A stretch of 64,000 bases of DNA from Leishmania mexicana MHOM/GT/2001/U1103 (taxonomy: Eukaryota > Euglenozoa > Kinetoplastea > Trypanosomatida > Trypanosomatidae), in NCBI RefSeq assembly GCF_000234665.1, contig NC_018335.1, positions 1,350,954 through 1,414,953 on the forward strand. Reading direction: 5' to 3'. Shown piece by piece: positions 8,901 to 16,747 of this stretch; positions within the stretch are counted from its first letter, which is position 1; each line of letters begins with the position of its first letter. The translations under genes and the position numbers were made by a program. Under the pieces are notes generated by a model. That model made no database searches. It had not been told where the DNA came from and saw only the letters and a program-made list of their open reading frames with translations.

Positions 8901-11443
8901 TACTGCCGTCGACTGGGCCGGAGACACACCTGCGTGAGCAAGCCAGCCGCTTGCTCTGCTTGCTGAACCACGCTGCTGGCCCGGGGTTTCTGACGGCTTT
9001 TCTGCACGACTGGTGTGACCAGTACGCCTTGAGCTCCACTTGGTGGCTGTTCGAGGACAAGCAGCAGCGCGAACGTCGCATGAGCCTTGAAGCGGTGCGC
9101 CACATCGAAACGGGGCGCGCGTCTGATGTGGTGGCGCCAAGGAAGAGCGGCGGCGGCACGGGTGTCATCGGGAGCGACGAGGACGAGCGGGTAGCTGCGT
9201 GGAGAATGAAGCGCGAGGCGCAGACGGCCGCTTGTCTGCTGCTGGTGGACGTCGAAGCATCCATCAGTGAGGTGGCGGCCGTACTTACGCCGCTGCTGCG
9301 AACCGCCATTAAGGAGGAACCGCACGCAGAGTCAGTTCAGCCTGAGCAAGCTCCTGCTTTCACGGGCAAGGGCGTCAGCGGCGCTGCGGCGTCAGCGCTG
9401 GCGCCTCTCACACCGCGGCCCTCGTCGGCGGCAGAGATGCTGTTTTTCCTGGATCAAGTGGTAGAGGGCCACTGCGCAGAGCGGCAGGGCGGGCTTTCGG
9501 ATAAAGACGCAGAGGCGGTGCTGACGGTTCTGGCGGATGTCGTCTCGCAGTGCTCGCCTGACACGCTTGCCTTCTGCTGCCTATTCCACTTGCTGTACTG
9601 CGTTGTGGCGTACGCCAAGGACGAAGGGACCGAGGGGCAGGCCGGGGTGGAGGTGAGGAAGACACGCCACCTCGGAGGCGGAGGCGGAAGACGGCGACAT
9701 CCCAGAGCATCCGGCACCACCACTGCGACGCCGGCCACTGTGTCTGGCGTGTACCGCAATGGCAATTTCGCCTTTGCGCTGTGCCGCTTGTTGGAGGGCT
9801 TCCGTGTTCGACCCGCCAGTGCACGGTGCAGCAGCTCCCTGCTCTCCCTGCAGCTCCTCTGCCAGACACTGCGTTCGGTTTTGTCATCGTCGCTCGCCAT
9901 GGTCGACAACGCTGGCCGCGTGGTGGATGCGGCCACACATGTGCTGCAGCGAGCCCTCCTCCCCGTGTTGCGCCACGGCATCGCCTCCACCTCGGAGGCG
10001 GAGATTGTGCTCTGTGCGCCGCTGGTGTGCGCGTCCCTGCGTGTCTTGCGCGCACTTATTGCCGGCTTCGCTCCCGACCTCACGTTCGAGCGTCGCGCGC
10101 AGCGCGACACAGTGTCGCTGCTGCTCTCCGAGCACTTCTTCCGCTACAGTCGCAGCTCTCTGCACGAGTGGGCGCTGCTGCTCCGTCAGTGGGGCAGTTT
10201 AGATCAGGGTATCCACAGCCTCATATGTGAGCGCATGGTGCCGTCGCCAGGGCGGTTGTCGGCGATGATGATGTCGCGCGAGACGGAGGCACTGCTGTGG
10301 GAGCGGTCTCTACGGACGTTGGGTTTCTACACGTACGCCATGCATATCAGCGAGCCACCACCGGTCACGGTTGGCGCTGTGGGGACCCCAGGTGGCCGTG
10401 CTGATGCATCAGCTGCCACATCAAGCGTGCCGTTGGCGCGCCACCCGGAGTTTGTGCGTCTTCTCCGTGAGCAGCTCACGCACGCCTTTCAGCACTTTTC
10501 ATCTTCCGCCATCCCGACCGTCGCCCAGCTGCGGCAGAAGGAGGTGTTTCTGCAGCCTGTGCGCGCCGCCCTGTTCGTGTTCCGCGTTGTCCTGCTCTGC
10601 AATCTGCGGGAGTCCCTCGTGGCGTCGCTGTGGCCGATTGTTCTGCCCGAGCTGTTCCGCGTTCTTTCGATTCAGCTCACCGAGAAGGGCCCCAACACCG
10701 GCAAAGACGCCGGATCGCTGTCTCAGCCGTCCCCTGCCGACGTTGGTGTGCTGCGCGAGATTGCGGCAACGCAGATGGAGGCGCTGAAGGTATTGGACAT
10801 CGATTACACGTTGTACCCCGCCCACGCACTCGCTTTCCGCTGGCTGTTCACGGACGACGCGGCGCTGGAGAGCCTCGCAGCGATCCAGGCGAGAGAGACT
10901 GCATGGCTGCCAGGCGGCTTGCCGAGCACGGACGCTGTCACCCGCCAGCCGGCGGTGAGTCATCTGGAGATGCTGCGCCTCCTGCAGACGTCGCCGCAGA
11001 CCGTGGCGGAGCACCTCGACGCCACCACCGTCGTGAACGCCGTGCACGAGCCCCGCGTAGCAGCAGCCGCATCACACTGCGACTTCTGCTTGGCTGCCCC
11101 CCTATCCTCTATCCTCCGCACATGGCCCACGGCTCCGCGCCCGTCTGCCGCGGACACGGGACTGCGACGTCCCTTGTACAACATCCCATCCATACGTTAT
11201 CAGCGCCTTGATGGCGTTTACCGCGCCGCCCAGGCGTTCACATTGCTCCTGCAGCGAATGAACATGCACCCTCCACACACATCGGAGGTGACACAATCGA
11301 GGCAGCAAAACGCAGCGACTTTCGCGAGCTTGTGCGTCGCCGTGAGTGCGGCCGTCGGCACGCACAACAACGTGGACATGGCGTACATGTACGACTTGCT
11401 GGAGGCTGATATGACCAGCACCGACCCAGACACGATGCTGTAG
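2993..11443 (+). CDS. Dopey/DOP1 family protein (very large)
   Basis: The protein has 2816 residues from the ATG at 2993. The frame stays open upstream to 2879 but has no earlier ATG, and the likely splice acceptor (about 2896) lies inside that extension. Residues 1-160 are low-complexity Ser/Ala/Pro. From about 165 to 520 the sequence follows the Dopey N-terminal domain: a helix with KMLERGMHKLLSAID, then SADWATQASLLSQLLACL, ELPDGLHFAKVLGRTLSP, VQRKALEVLQCYLEF, AKDLPFVLPGLLELLP and LQGLL-type helices, in the same order as in DOP1. The rest is a long alpha-helical, Leu/Ala-rich solenoid broken by Ser/Gly-rich loops. In yeast and animals, DOP1 works with MON2 in Golgi-endosome membrane traffic. 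It is longer than human DOP1 proteins, mainly through inserts. Family assignment is from sequence recognition; function here is inferred. Confidence 0.82.
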   Translation: MSDASDNVEGKAVKSSQPPSLKRPSPSPTRPVAVSMTSIASVAPVSSNGVHVATSGTARGAASHTDAKTASTTADAPSEDADVQPSEVDAAVDHREHGAVEACSSHSHATPASQGPSSVQEAHTFSSSLPSPLNTTAAAVRVAPVTDQPAMQDVDSSTDVPVSDVAKWRENREYKMLERGMHKLLSAIDTTLSADWATQASLLSQLLACLRQYKDVIGAVELPDGLHFAKVLGRTLSPLSVVGVQRKALEVLQCYLEFANPVYPMAKDLPFVLPGLLELLPQASMQVKGDILKLLDCGVVRRLPGSALRACVQGLLTALLSCLEESETSSIYRGAMALLEYVQAALARDAPAPSLLSSSQRDEWAELRGGQVLAAHMWVLIRDAPALRSPALNLMKVFIAQSGSLASGSASGPAEGAAENAAAASATSTPTSALPDWVGGDAATMASALLNCLEDTQEKTHRLVLDVLLMVCPLTSVDCDSASFAHTPLTAFSGGNTNKHTSGPVSVSPPPRCYSGAIISFEVKSLLVAAAVQLLGTRYGTPSVARRIFQWLTVSPGVSGGANERPGTDDDSSFDADGGDHRRDALNSRASSSCVAYVQDITSCVVSRGFDMVVEHWWTRWVGTVDDDAPTPQAPPHVSAALSALEHSAAQAIRTATAPRLASASSVAAALGAREANSNSIVLPDVPVGISVPLVWVRALLVLFRYRSCTTQEGGGALLRSPVAGDAATYEGAEVLIETGCEPFLVYAAPLLLPSLSRLIAGVSSVVGDVSGGVLGGAAAEILTAELHELLRVLPWGLFVELDTCAVQNIEELLRSVLHPLCASGVEEGDEATVPAGPSVSAHLQAVTATRAQKRIAAQVNNVCTTAKALESVLVVATAEQPSPAQEYVRASLRWSEMVAQLLSEVLKVLEAEMCAAGGARGGATTSNESVVCQGPLVQLLLSTANGLLRLLAQRMQQLMEPMLDCVLSAASATGTPSMVTVDFFSTFVSALDMCVLRHIRGATAAVTAAAFHTPRSDASGGGHGRADGAAATAALFCFPEHASELQGLLTRMHRTTLRFTSFLAQLHLRCQQQALFGVLLDSAPENSAGSRERDFAKQTTVWLELLCDGATVAAAAGAHLFFSRAVRLLLDALLRARGCLLPGVVYSTLEPACPTAGGIAEGVVFTNAYLLAPVIRSLWEGCAGGGDEASGAVDMCRTSLLALIAVSPACSRCLDTFLVETPTDVSVPRLLGLQRELAALRAQQRRGRSRSGSTPLLETLAELQDPGVLFLGLLTTLECLLHVPNGILAHSGVIAESTRQLARTYVSHAIVRDPASILLPLHFSFLCPLVTESACKSSTSGESKRRVRAVDAVTAASSPPHSTGSPTLSTVPLTVLLPSVTAAPTAEVTGPVPLARSKWFKDVSVATTVGHGGGAPRGYRCVEAAELVRYLFALLQLPTADEWVRQSMDTPTPNSLRVLLRAMEEQSFVPSNEVEVTSPSLLPSSSATAPACEGVTDNLFSATALLLLSLARHALLSVHAEHMRQQDSLRSGPYLHSPGASRSSTSWFSREESAATLQRHYSTLLDAVACLNRLLEVSQTGPRMQPQRTAVNTWQFTAAQLLPLLRLAVQADLHAVQPVLLDHLRGVVLYLDDVGGASARQKSLSHPVDAADGAVVSRHWLPHALRHSRRAAGKASPCSADPGAQKSHGTLATAEAAAPASSAAVDAVSAFSLLPSSSGTAVLDDLQRAPPAILSNKSLYAIMGEVVERVLSRCDAAASPASEGDAAHAAAAVLRSRREEEDTLALWLRFYSDIMPYLYRDLVPSAEMAVDVLLCALESSSVPRAGDGATLPVHSFSSGASAQSICYATLVEVAQFLYNLARVADDENYVLAMRKKESMSWIASTFTQEDPVAQAKRATLWDRSPVLSPIRGALPRLVAVATRCVRACDAAASEAGKIKQGAVYAMWAADTDTDKTLDWGAATAATAELLPSTGPETHLREQASRLLCLLNHAAGPGFLTAFLHDWCDQYALSSTWWLFEDKQQRERRMSLEAVRHIETGRASDVVAPRKSGGGTGVIGSDEDERVAAWRMKREAQTAACLLLVDVEASISEVAAVLTPLLRTAIKEEPHAESVQPEQAPAFTGKGVSGAAASALAPLTPRPSSAAEMLFFLDQVVEGHCAERQGGLSDKDAEAVLTVLADVVSQCSPDTLAFCCLFHLLYCVVAYAKDEGTEGQAGVEVRKTRHLGGGGGRRRHPRASGTTTATPATVSGVYRNGNFAFALCRLLEGFRVRPASARCSSSLLSLQLLCQTLRSVLSSSLAMVDNAGRVVDAATHVLQRALLPVLRHGIASTSEAEIVLCAPLVCASLRVLRALIAGFAPDLTFERRAQRDTVSLLLSEHFFRYSRSSLHEWALLLRQWGSLDQGIHSLICERMVPSPGRLSAMMMSRETEALLWERSLRTLGFYTYAMHISEPPPVTVGAVGTPGGRADASAATSSVPLARHPEFVRLLREQLTHAFQHFSSSAIPTVAQLRQKEVFLQPVRAALFVFRVVLLCNLRESLVASLWPIVLPELFRVLSIQLTEKGPNTGKDAGSLSQPSPADVGVLREIAATQMEALKVLDIDYTLYPAHALAFRWLFTDDAALESLAAIQARETAWLPGGLPSTDAVTRQPAVSHLEMLRLLQTSPQTVAEHLDATTVVNAVHEPRVAAAASHCDFCLAAPLSSILRTWPTAPRPSAADTGLRRPLYNIPSIRYQRLDGVYRAAQAFTLLLQRMNMHPPHTSEVTQSRQQNAATFASLCVAVSAAVGTHNNVDMAYMYDLLEADMTSTDPDTML

Positions 11444-12499
11444 AGTTTGGCCATGGAACTCTTGGCCATGCTTTAGGTGTTCGCCTCACAGCATGTGTTG
11501 GGGCTGCATTGAAGGTGTGTCCCGCGGAGGGGGAGGGGCGGGTGGAAGGAGGGCCCCTTCCCCTTTCGTTTACTCGCTCTCCACCTGTAGACGACGGTCT
11601 GATGTTGCCGCCACTGCTACATGTGATTCTACTTTTGCCTGGATTCATTGGTTGCACTCATCCACCACTACCGTGCGTCACGCGAGGACGTGCATGCCCA
11701 AGTACGCGTGTCCGTGTTGAAGAAGCGAAGCGGCCTTCTGCCCCCTTCCCCACACTCCGTCTCTCTCTCTGTGTGTGTGCTCCTATGGGAGGCCCGTGCT
11801 ACAACGGGGAGGATGTGAGGGACAGAGAGAGGCGCACATGCACCTCACGCTTGGCTTTCGTGCTGTTGCTGCCCCCTTTCTGGAGACTGTTTGTGCCAGA
11901 GCCTTGTGCGGGCTCCTCTCCCTTCTTCTCCACAACTCTTGTTGTCGTCACGCGTTCGTTACGTTGATGTCGTCCACTTATGGGTTGCGCGTCGGCGTCT
12001 GCGGCTGCACGCAATGCCTGCTGCACACGCCCCCCTCCCTCCCTTCTCACCGCTCGCTTGCTGCCGTGCTCCCGCGTGTGATGAAGGAGCTCATCTTTGT
12101 CCTCTTCTTACCGTTTGCGTCCCGCTTTCAGTGGCTCCCAACAACATCAAATTGGGCGTTGGCGAGGGAGTAGGAAAGCGCGTGCGTGGTTCATCAAAAG
12201 AACGCCAGGGAAAGGGCAGCGGTGCGAGATTGATACGCGTGCCCGAGAAACACAACCCAACACAGGGGGGGGGACGCAGCCGCGGCTGCAACAGCTCCGC
12301 GCCGCTCTTTCCTTCTCCTTCGTATACGCAGAGACACCACCACCACCACCATCACCACGAACAAACGTGCGCACAAATTAGGCACAGCTACAGGACACGT
12401 GAGAGGAGCAGCGGAAGCGAGCGACGCTACTCGATCCTTGTCTGCATCCTTAGTCTCTCTGTCTCGACCTGAGGGGGAGGGGGGAAGGGTAGCACAAGA
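11444..12499 (+). other. Spacer: 3'UTR and splice region, no gene
   Basis: Contents are purine runs near 11520-11550, pyrimidine tracts with (TC)n/(TG)n near 11740-11780, a G-run near 12266-12274, and a CAC-rich microsatellite at about 12333-12358. A pyrimidine tract at about 12434-12467 precedes AGs near 12471 and 12491, which would give a very short leader for the gene at 12500. Open frames here are low-complexity and were rejected. Confidence 0.55.
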
Positions 12500-14797
12500 A
12501 TGAGCAGCGGCAATCGCGAAGGCCGCGGCGGGGGCCTCAGCCGCTCTTCGCTCGGCAGCTCCACGGATCACCTCCACTCTTCTCAAGGCAACCGTGCCAG
12601 CGAGGCAAGGACGGACACCACCATGTCAGGGGGCAATGCTCTCCGCAACGCCGAGGAGCGCGCTGTCGCGTTCGCCACGGCCGATCACGGAGTCGTCAGC
12701 CTCAACTTGAATGACCTCTCCAGCGCGCTCGGTGTTCGCAGAGCAGACGTCGTGTCGCAAGGGCTGATGCTTCAGGCCCGCTCAGCACCCTCCTCTCGCA
12801 CTAGCCGCTCCCTCCAGGGAAGCGCCCCCAAAGCAGCGGGAGAACATCCGGTGAGTTCCTCTCCTGCGACCAGCACCACTGCCTCCGCGGCGGCCCCGTT
12901 GCCGACCGCAGAGGCTGTTTATAGCCTCCCCAACGTTCCCAAGGCTCCTCTGTCGCCACCATGGCCAGCGCACTACCGGCGGCGACACAGCACGCTTCGC
13001 GGCACCCAGCTGAACTTCGACCCGTTGAGGGTGCCTGCCGGAACGATGCGGCTGTCACCGCCGCCTCAGTCGATATCGCCGCCCCTCTCATTCGTCTGTG
13101 CGTCCCCGTCGTTGCCGCGCGGCGGCACGCCGCTACCAGGTCGCACCAACGCGCTGCGCAGGGCACTAGCTGGCAACGACGGTGCTGCCACAGCCTTTGC
13201 CGGCAATGTCCCGTCTTCTATTCGTCGCGCCGGCGCCGGAGCTGCCATGCTCGAACATGAAGCGGCAGAGCGACATGCGTCAGCGGATGGGGCCGAGGAG
13301 TTGTCTGGGTACGACGACGACGCGCCGCTGCTGATTGGGATGGCGTCGTTGCGGGAGTGCCGCAGCGGTGCCGCGTCCGCACCACGCAACACACCAACCT
13401 CTGCCCCTCGGACAAGCGACTCGGCAACTCCCCTTCCGCTGTCGTCAGCGGACAGAGGAGAGGGGCAGCCGCGTCAACATGGGGAGGACGAGGCGGCGAC
13501 GTCGGCGACCCCTCGCGCTTTCTCACGCCGTGTGCACTTCTCCGACGACGTCATCGAATCCATTCACGTTGCGCGACAGGAGGAGGAGCACATGCGCCTG
13601 CTGGTCGTGTACAGTCGTCCGTGGTACGCCTACGCGCTCCTTCTCCTCTTCAGCTTCTTCCTCGGGCTGTCGCACGCCAGCGTGATGTACGTGGAAGAGG
13701 ATCAGTTGGAGCTGAAGGATCGCGCCACGTCGGTGGCGTTTGTGCTCTTCCTCTTTGTAGGGGTGGCGGCCGTCACGCTGACGGCGCACCTCCTGTTGTG
13801 TAGGCAGCCAGACAACGAAGAGGAGGAGAGCTTCATCGAAGACGTGGGGCAGCGGCGGCGGCTACCGAAGCTGTGGCTATACAGCGTACTTTTCTTTAGC
13901 GCATCGGTAGCGGCCATCACTTTCAGCCACTCCATCAGCGTGACCGTTGCGGTCGTCATGGTGATCTCGCTCGCGTGCCACCTCGTCGCGGAGCACCACA
14001 ACCGCGGTGACGGCGGTGATTGTCTGACGCGCCAGGATGTTCTCGGCTGCGTGGCGGCTGGCTTTGGCGCGGCTTTGGTGGTGCTCGGCGGTGTATGGCA
14101 AGAGATGGCTGCCTACAATGCCTCGCTGAGTGTAGCCCTTCTCTCGCTGTTGGGATGGGGGTCGAGCGTGATCGTCTCCGGCGTGTGCTGGGCGTGCTTC
14201 ACACGGCACCTGCGGGAGATGAGCCAGCGTGTGAGTCAGCAGTTCCTGCTCTCAACCTCGCTGGTGGTGTGCACAGTGGCGCTTGGGATTGGGGCGTACG
14301 TGGGAAATCTGGCCCTGACATCTGATGAAGCCAGCAGCGCCGCACCAGCAAGTGGGACTGCCCAGACCACAGGTGGAGGTGAGGCGGACAGAGCACCACA
14401 GTTGCTGGGCCTCGTGCTTCTCCCTTGCCACCGGTTTTTCCCTGATGTAGTGGTGCTGCTCGGTGGGGGCCTCTGCTCCCTCTTGTGCTGGTACGCCTAC
14501 CACGCCGTGTCCTTCTACGTTGACCATGCTTCCAGCGCCGCGTGCATGGTGCTTGGTGCCGTGCTCTCCGCCGTGCCTCTTATTGTTGCTCGGGTGCTCC
14601 GCGTTGGGTGGGCAGATGTCACCGCATCAGCATTGCTGCAGGGGTCGTTGGCAGTCATGGTGGTGGGAGTGGCCGTGGCGGCGGCGGGGGCGGCGGTGGT
14701 GGTGTGGTCGGGCTTTCGGTATCGTCGCGAGGTGGAGATTCGAATTGTGTTGGAGAAAAGCCGCTTCTCTTTTCCGCGCGCAAACGCCAGCGCATAA
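12500..14797 (+). CDS. Ten-TM membrane protein, DMT/EamA transporter-like, long disordered N-terminus
   Basis: The protein has 765 residues. Residues 1-370 are Ser/Ala/Pro-rich and probably disordered. They end with RRVHFSDD at 343-350, an [RK]VxF motif of the kind that docks protein phosphatase 1. From about 373 to 738, ten hydrophobic segments can be counted, among them YALLLLFSFFLGLS, VAFVLFLFVGVAAVTL, VLFFSASVAAITF, VAVVMVISLACHLV, CVAAGFGAALVVLGGV, VALLSLLGWGSSVIV and LAVMVVGVAVAAAGAAVVV. Ten helices in two groups of about five match the drug/metabolite transporter (EamA) architecture, but no diagnostic motif was seen and the family call is tentative. The C-terminus is short, basic and cytosolic. 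The start ATG follows a pyrimidine tract and has only a short leader. The substrate cannot be inferred. Confidence 0.75.
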   Translation: MSSGNREGRGGGLSRSSLGSSTDHLHSSQGNRASEARTDTTMSGGNALRNAEERAVAFATADHGVVSLNLNDLSSALGVRRADVVSQGLMLQARSAPSSRTSRSLQGSAPKAAGEHPVSSSPATSTTASAAAPLPTAEAVYSLPNVPKAPLSPPWPAHYRRRHSTLRGTQLNFDPLRVPAGTMRLSPPPQSISPPLSFVCASPSLPRGGTPLPGRTNALRRALAGNDGAATAFAGNVPSSIRRAGAGAAMLEHEAAERHASADGAEELSGYDDDAPLLIGMASLRECRSGAASAPRNTPTSAPRTSDSATPLPLSSADRGEGQPRQHGEDEAATSATPRAFSRRVHFSDDVIESIHVARQEEEHMRLLVVYSRPWYAYALLLLFSFFLGLSHASVMYVEEDQLELKDRATSVAFVLFLFVGVAAVTLTAHLLLCRQPDNEEEESFIEDVGQRRRLPKLWLYSVLFFSASVAAITFSHSISVTVAVVMVISLACHLVAEHHNRGDGGDCLTRQDVLGCVAAGFGAALVVLGGVWQEMAAYNASLSVALLSLLGWGSSVIVSGVCWACFTRHLREMSQRVSQQFLLSTSLVVCTVALGIGAYVGNLALTSDEASSAAPASGTAQTTGGGEADRAPQLLGLVLLPCHRFFPDVVVLLGGGLCSLLCWYAYHAVSFYVDHASSAACMVLGAVLSAVPLIVARVLRVGWADVTASALLQGSLAVMVVGVAVAAAGAAVVVWSGFRYRREVEIRIVLEKSRFSFPRANASA

Positions 14798-16747
14798 GTC
14801 CACGCATTCACGGAAGAGGCGCTGACGGAGGAGGGGCGCTGGGCTTGACCAGTCCTCACATGGTGTCGCTGTCCTGCCGCCCTCTCCCTCTCCTTGTGTG
14901 TTGTGGTGCCCACACTAGCCGCCACCTAGTAGTAAGCTGGGGGACTCGCGTTCCGTGTATCCGCAGTGTACTTGGTGCTGACAGCGGGTGCATGTGTATG
15001 CGCGGGTGCGCGGTCGTTCACTTCCTCGCCCCCCTTTTCCATTACGTGCTTTGCTTTGCCACTGCTTGCAATCATGAGCGCCTGCGCCGTTCTTACTCGA
15101 CGTTGCGTAGCCATGCGAGGCACTTGAGGGAAGAGGAGGCGGCGAGAGGCGGTGCGTCCATCAACCCACCGGGACTTGCTGTACGCGCCCCCATTTTCCT
15201 ACCCTTCTCTGCACCTTTGTAAGGCTGCTGTAACGCGCCCTTCTCTCTCTTCTGCCTGCTGTTGTTGAGGCTGTGTGTGTGTGCCAGCACCCGGCTGCTG
15301 CTGCTGCTACATAGGCACATGCACACACGCATGTATATATACGTGCGCATGACTGTTATTTGTTCGCGTTGCATAATCGCCCGTGAATAGTGGGGGAAGG
15401 GGGGAGGAGGAGGAGGGGAAGAGTTCGACAAGACGATAGATGACATGGTGTGTGTGTGCGCATGTGCCCAAAGTGCACATGTGCGTCTGTCTCTCACAAG
15501 TGTTGGATTCCGCATACGCCCGCTCTCTCTCACGCTCTTTCTGTGTCGATGTCCACCCCTGTTTGTGTGCTTGCTTCACGACTACTCCGTCTTATCGCTG
15601 TGCTGGAGTGCTCACACACGCGCGCGCTCTGGCCACCTCCTCCCCCGCCCCCTGGCCTGGTCGTTCTCTTCGCAGAACAAAGCGCACAGTGCTCTGCTTG
15701 CTGCTTTTCCTTTTGTTTTTTGTTCCGCCGTTGTCCCCTTCCCCTCCCTCCGTACGTGCAGGTACGTATGCGTGCATGTGTGCCTACGTCTGCGTGCGCA
15801 CCAAGACATCTATCAACCTGCTCGGGGGTGCGCACTGGCCTCTTGTGTTGCCTCCGCCTCGCTTCTTTTGTCCTCAACTCTTCGGGCCACTTACTGGATG
15901 AGGCCGACGTCAGCGAAAAGAGAGAGAAAGCTGAGCCGACCATGCTGTGCGGTGGCTGTCACGGGCAGTCGCACCTATGATTGGCGGGTGCGCCGTTTGC
16001 ATATTCGTGGAGGCTGTCAGGGAGTGAGTGTGTGCAGGCTTCATCGCAAGCTCTGCCAACTTTTTTTATGTCCTCCTCTACCGGCTCACCCCTCGGGAGA
16101 GAGGCGGCCGACTGGCCCCACGACGCTGGCACACGAGGTGCTCCCCATCACCACTGGCCTCAACACGCACACATCCCCTTCTCTCCTTACCTCCGCTGCT
16201 TGCTCGGTATCCCTCTCAACTTTATCTCTCTCTCTCGCCGCATTGCTTGTGTGGTTTCGGGTGGTGGGGACGGCATGCACGTATGGGTGTTGGCCCTCTG
16301 TGCGCGTGCGTGTGCACAAAGAGAGACCTGTGGAGTGAGCAGGATCAGCACACGTTTGCGCGGTGCGCTGACGAGCACACACTAGCGAGAGACGCAGCAG
16401 AGGACGTCTTCATCAGGGCGCCTTTTCCCCGTTTTCCTTCCCTTTTTTCCGTTGCGACGTATTGAGCGCATCGCCGCACCTTCTCTCGCCGCTCTGCTGC
16501 CTTGCCACGCTCTTCAGCTCTGCCAACATCATAGATTCGTTTCGCGGCACACTGGACGAAGCAAGTCCATACATCCACACAAACATAGAGAATACAAGTC
16601 TCAGCAGCAGCGACAGCTAGCCTCTTCGACTAGCCGATCCCCCCCTGCCAAAGACAGGGCACAGCAGGGATTGTGCGTACTAGTGGAAGACCGTCGGGAG
16701 GAGCGAGGCAGTCACGGCCGCAGCCTCGATATTTGCGAGACACCACC
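14798..16747 (+). other. Long spacer, no gene
   Basis: This 1.95-kb stretch is rich in T/C tracts (for example 15505-15560, 15690-15760, 16160-16250 and 16420-16450), TG/TGTA repeats near 15330-15345 and 15448-15490, and G/A runs at 15389-15425. Several frames are open for 130-300 codons, but they read as Cys/Leu/Ser/Arg-rich translations of simple repeats and none starts at a sensible ATG. A pyrimidine tract with AG acceptors near 16655-16663 probably serves the next gene. Confidence 0.5.

Noticed and set aside
11891..12472. 193-codon ORF with a His run
   Set aside because: The His run comes from a CAC microsatellite and the remainder overlaps the splice region of the next gene.
15445..16338. 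297-codon + strand ORF in the spacer before the FAM161-like gene
   Set aside because: Starts at a non-ATG codon within a TG repeat and is Cys/Ser/Leu/Arg-rich throughout.
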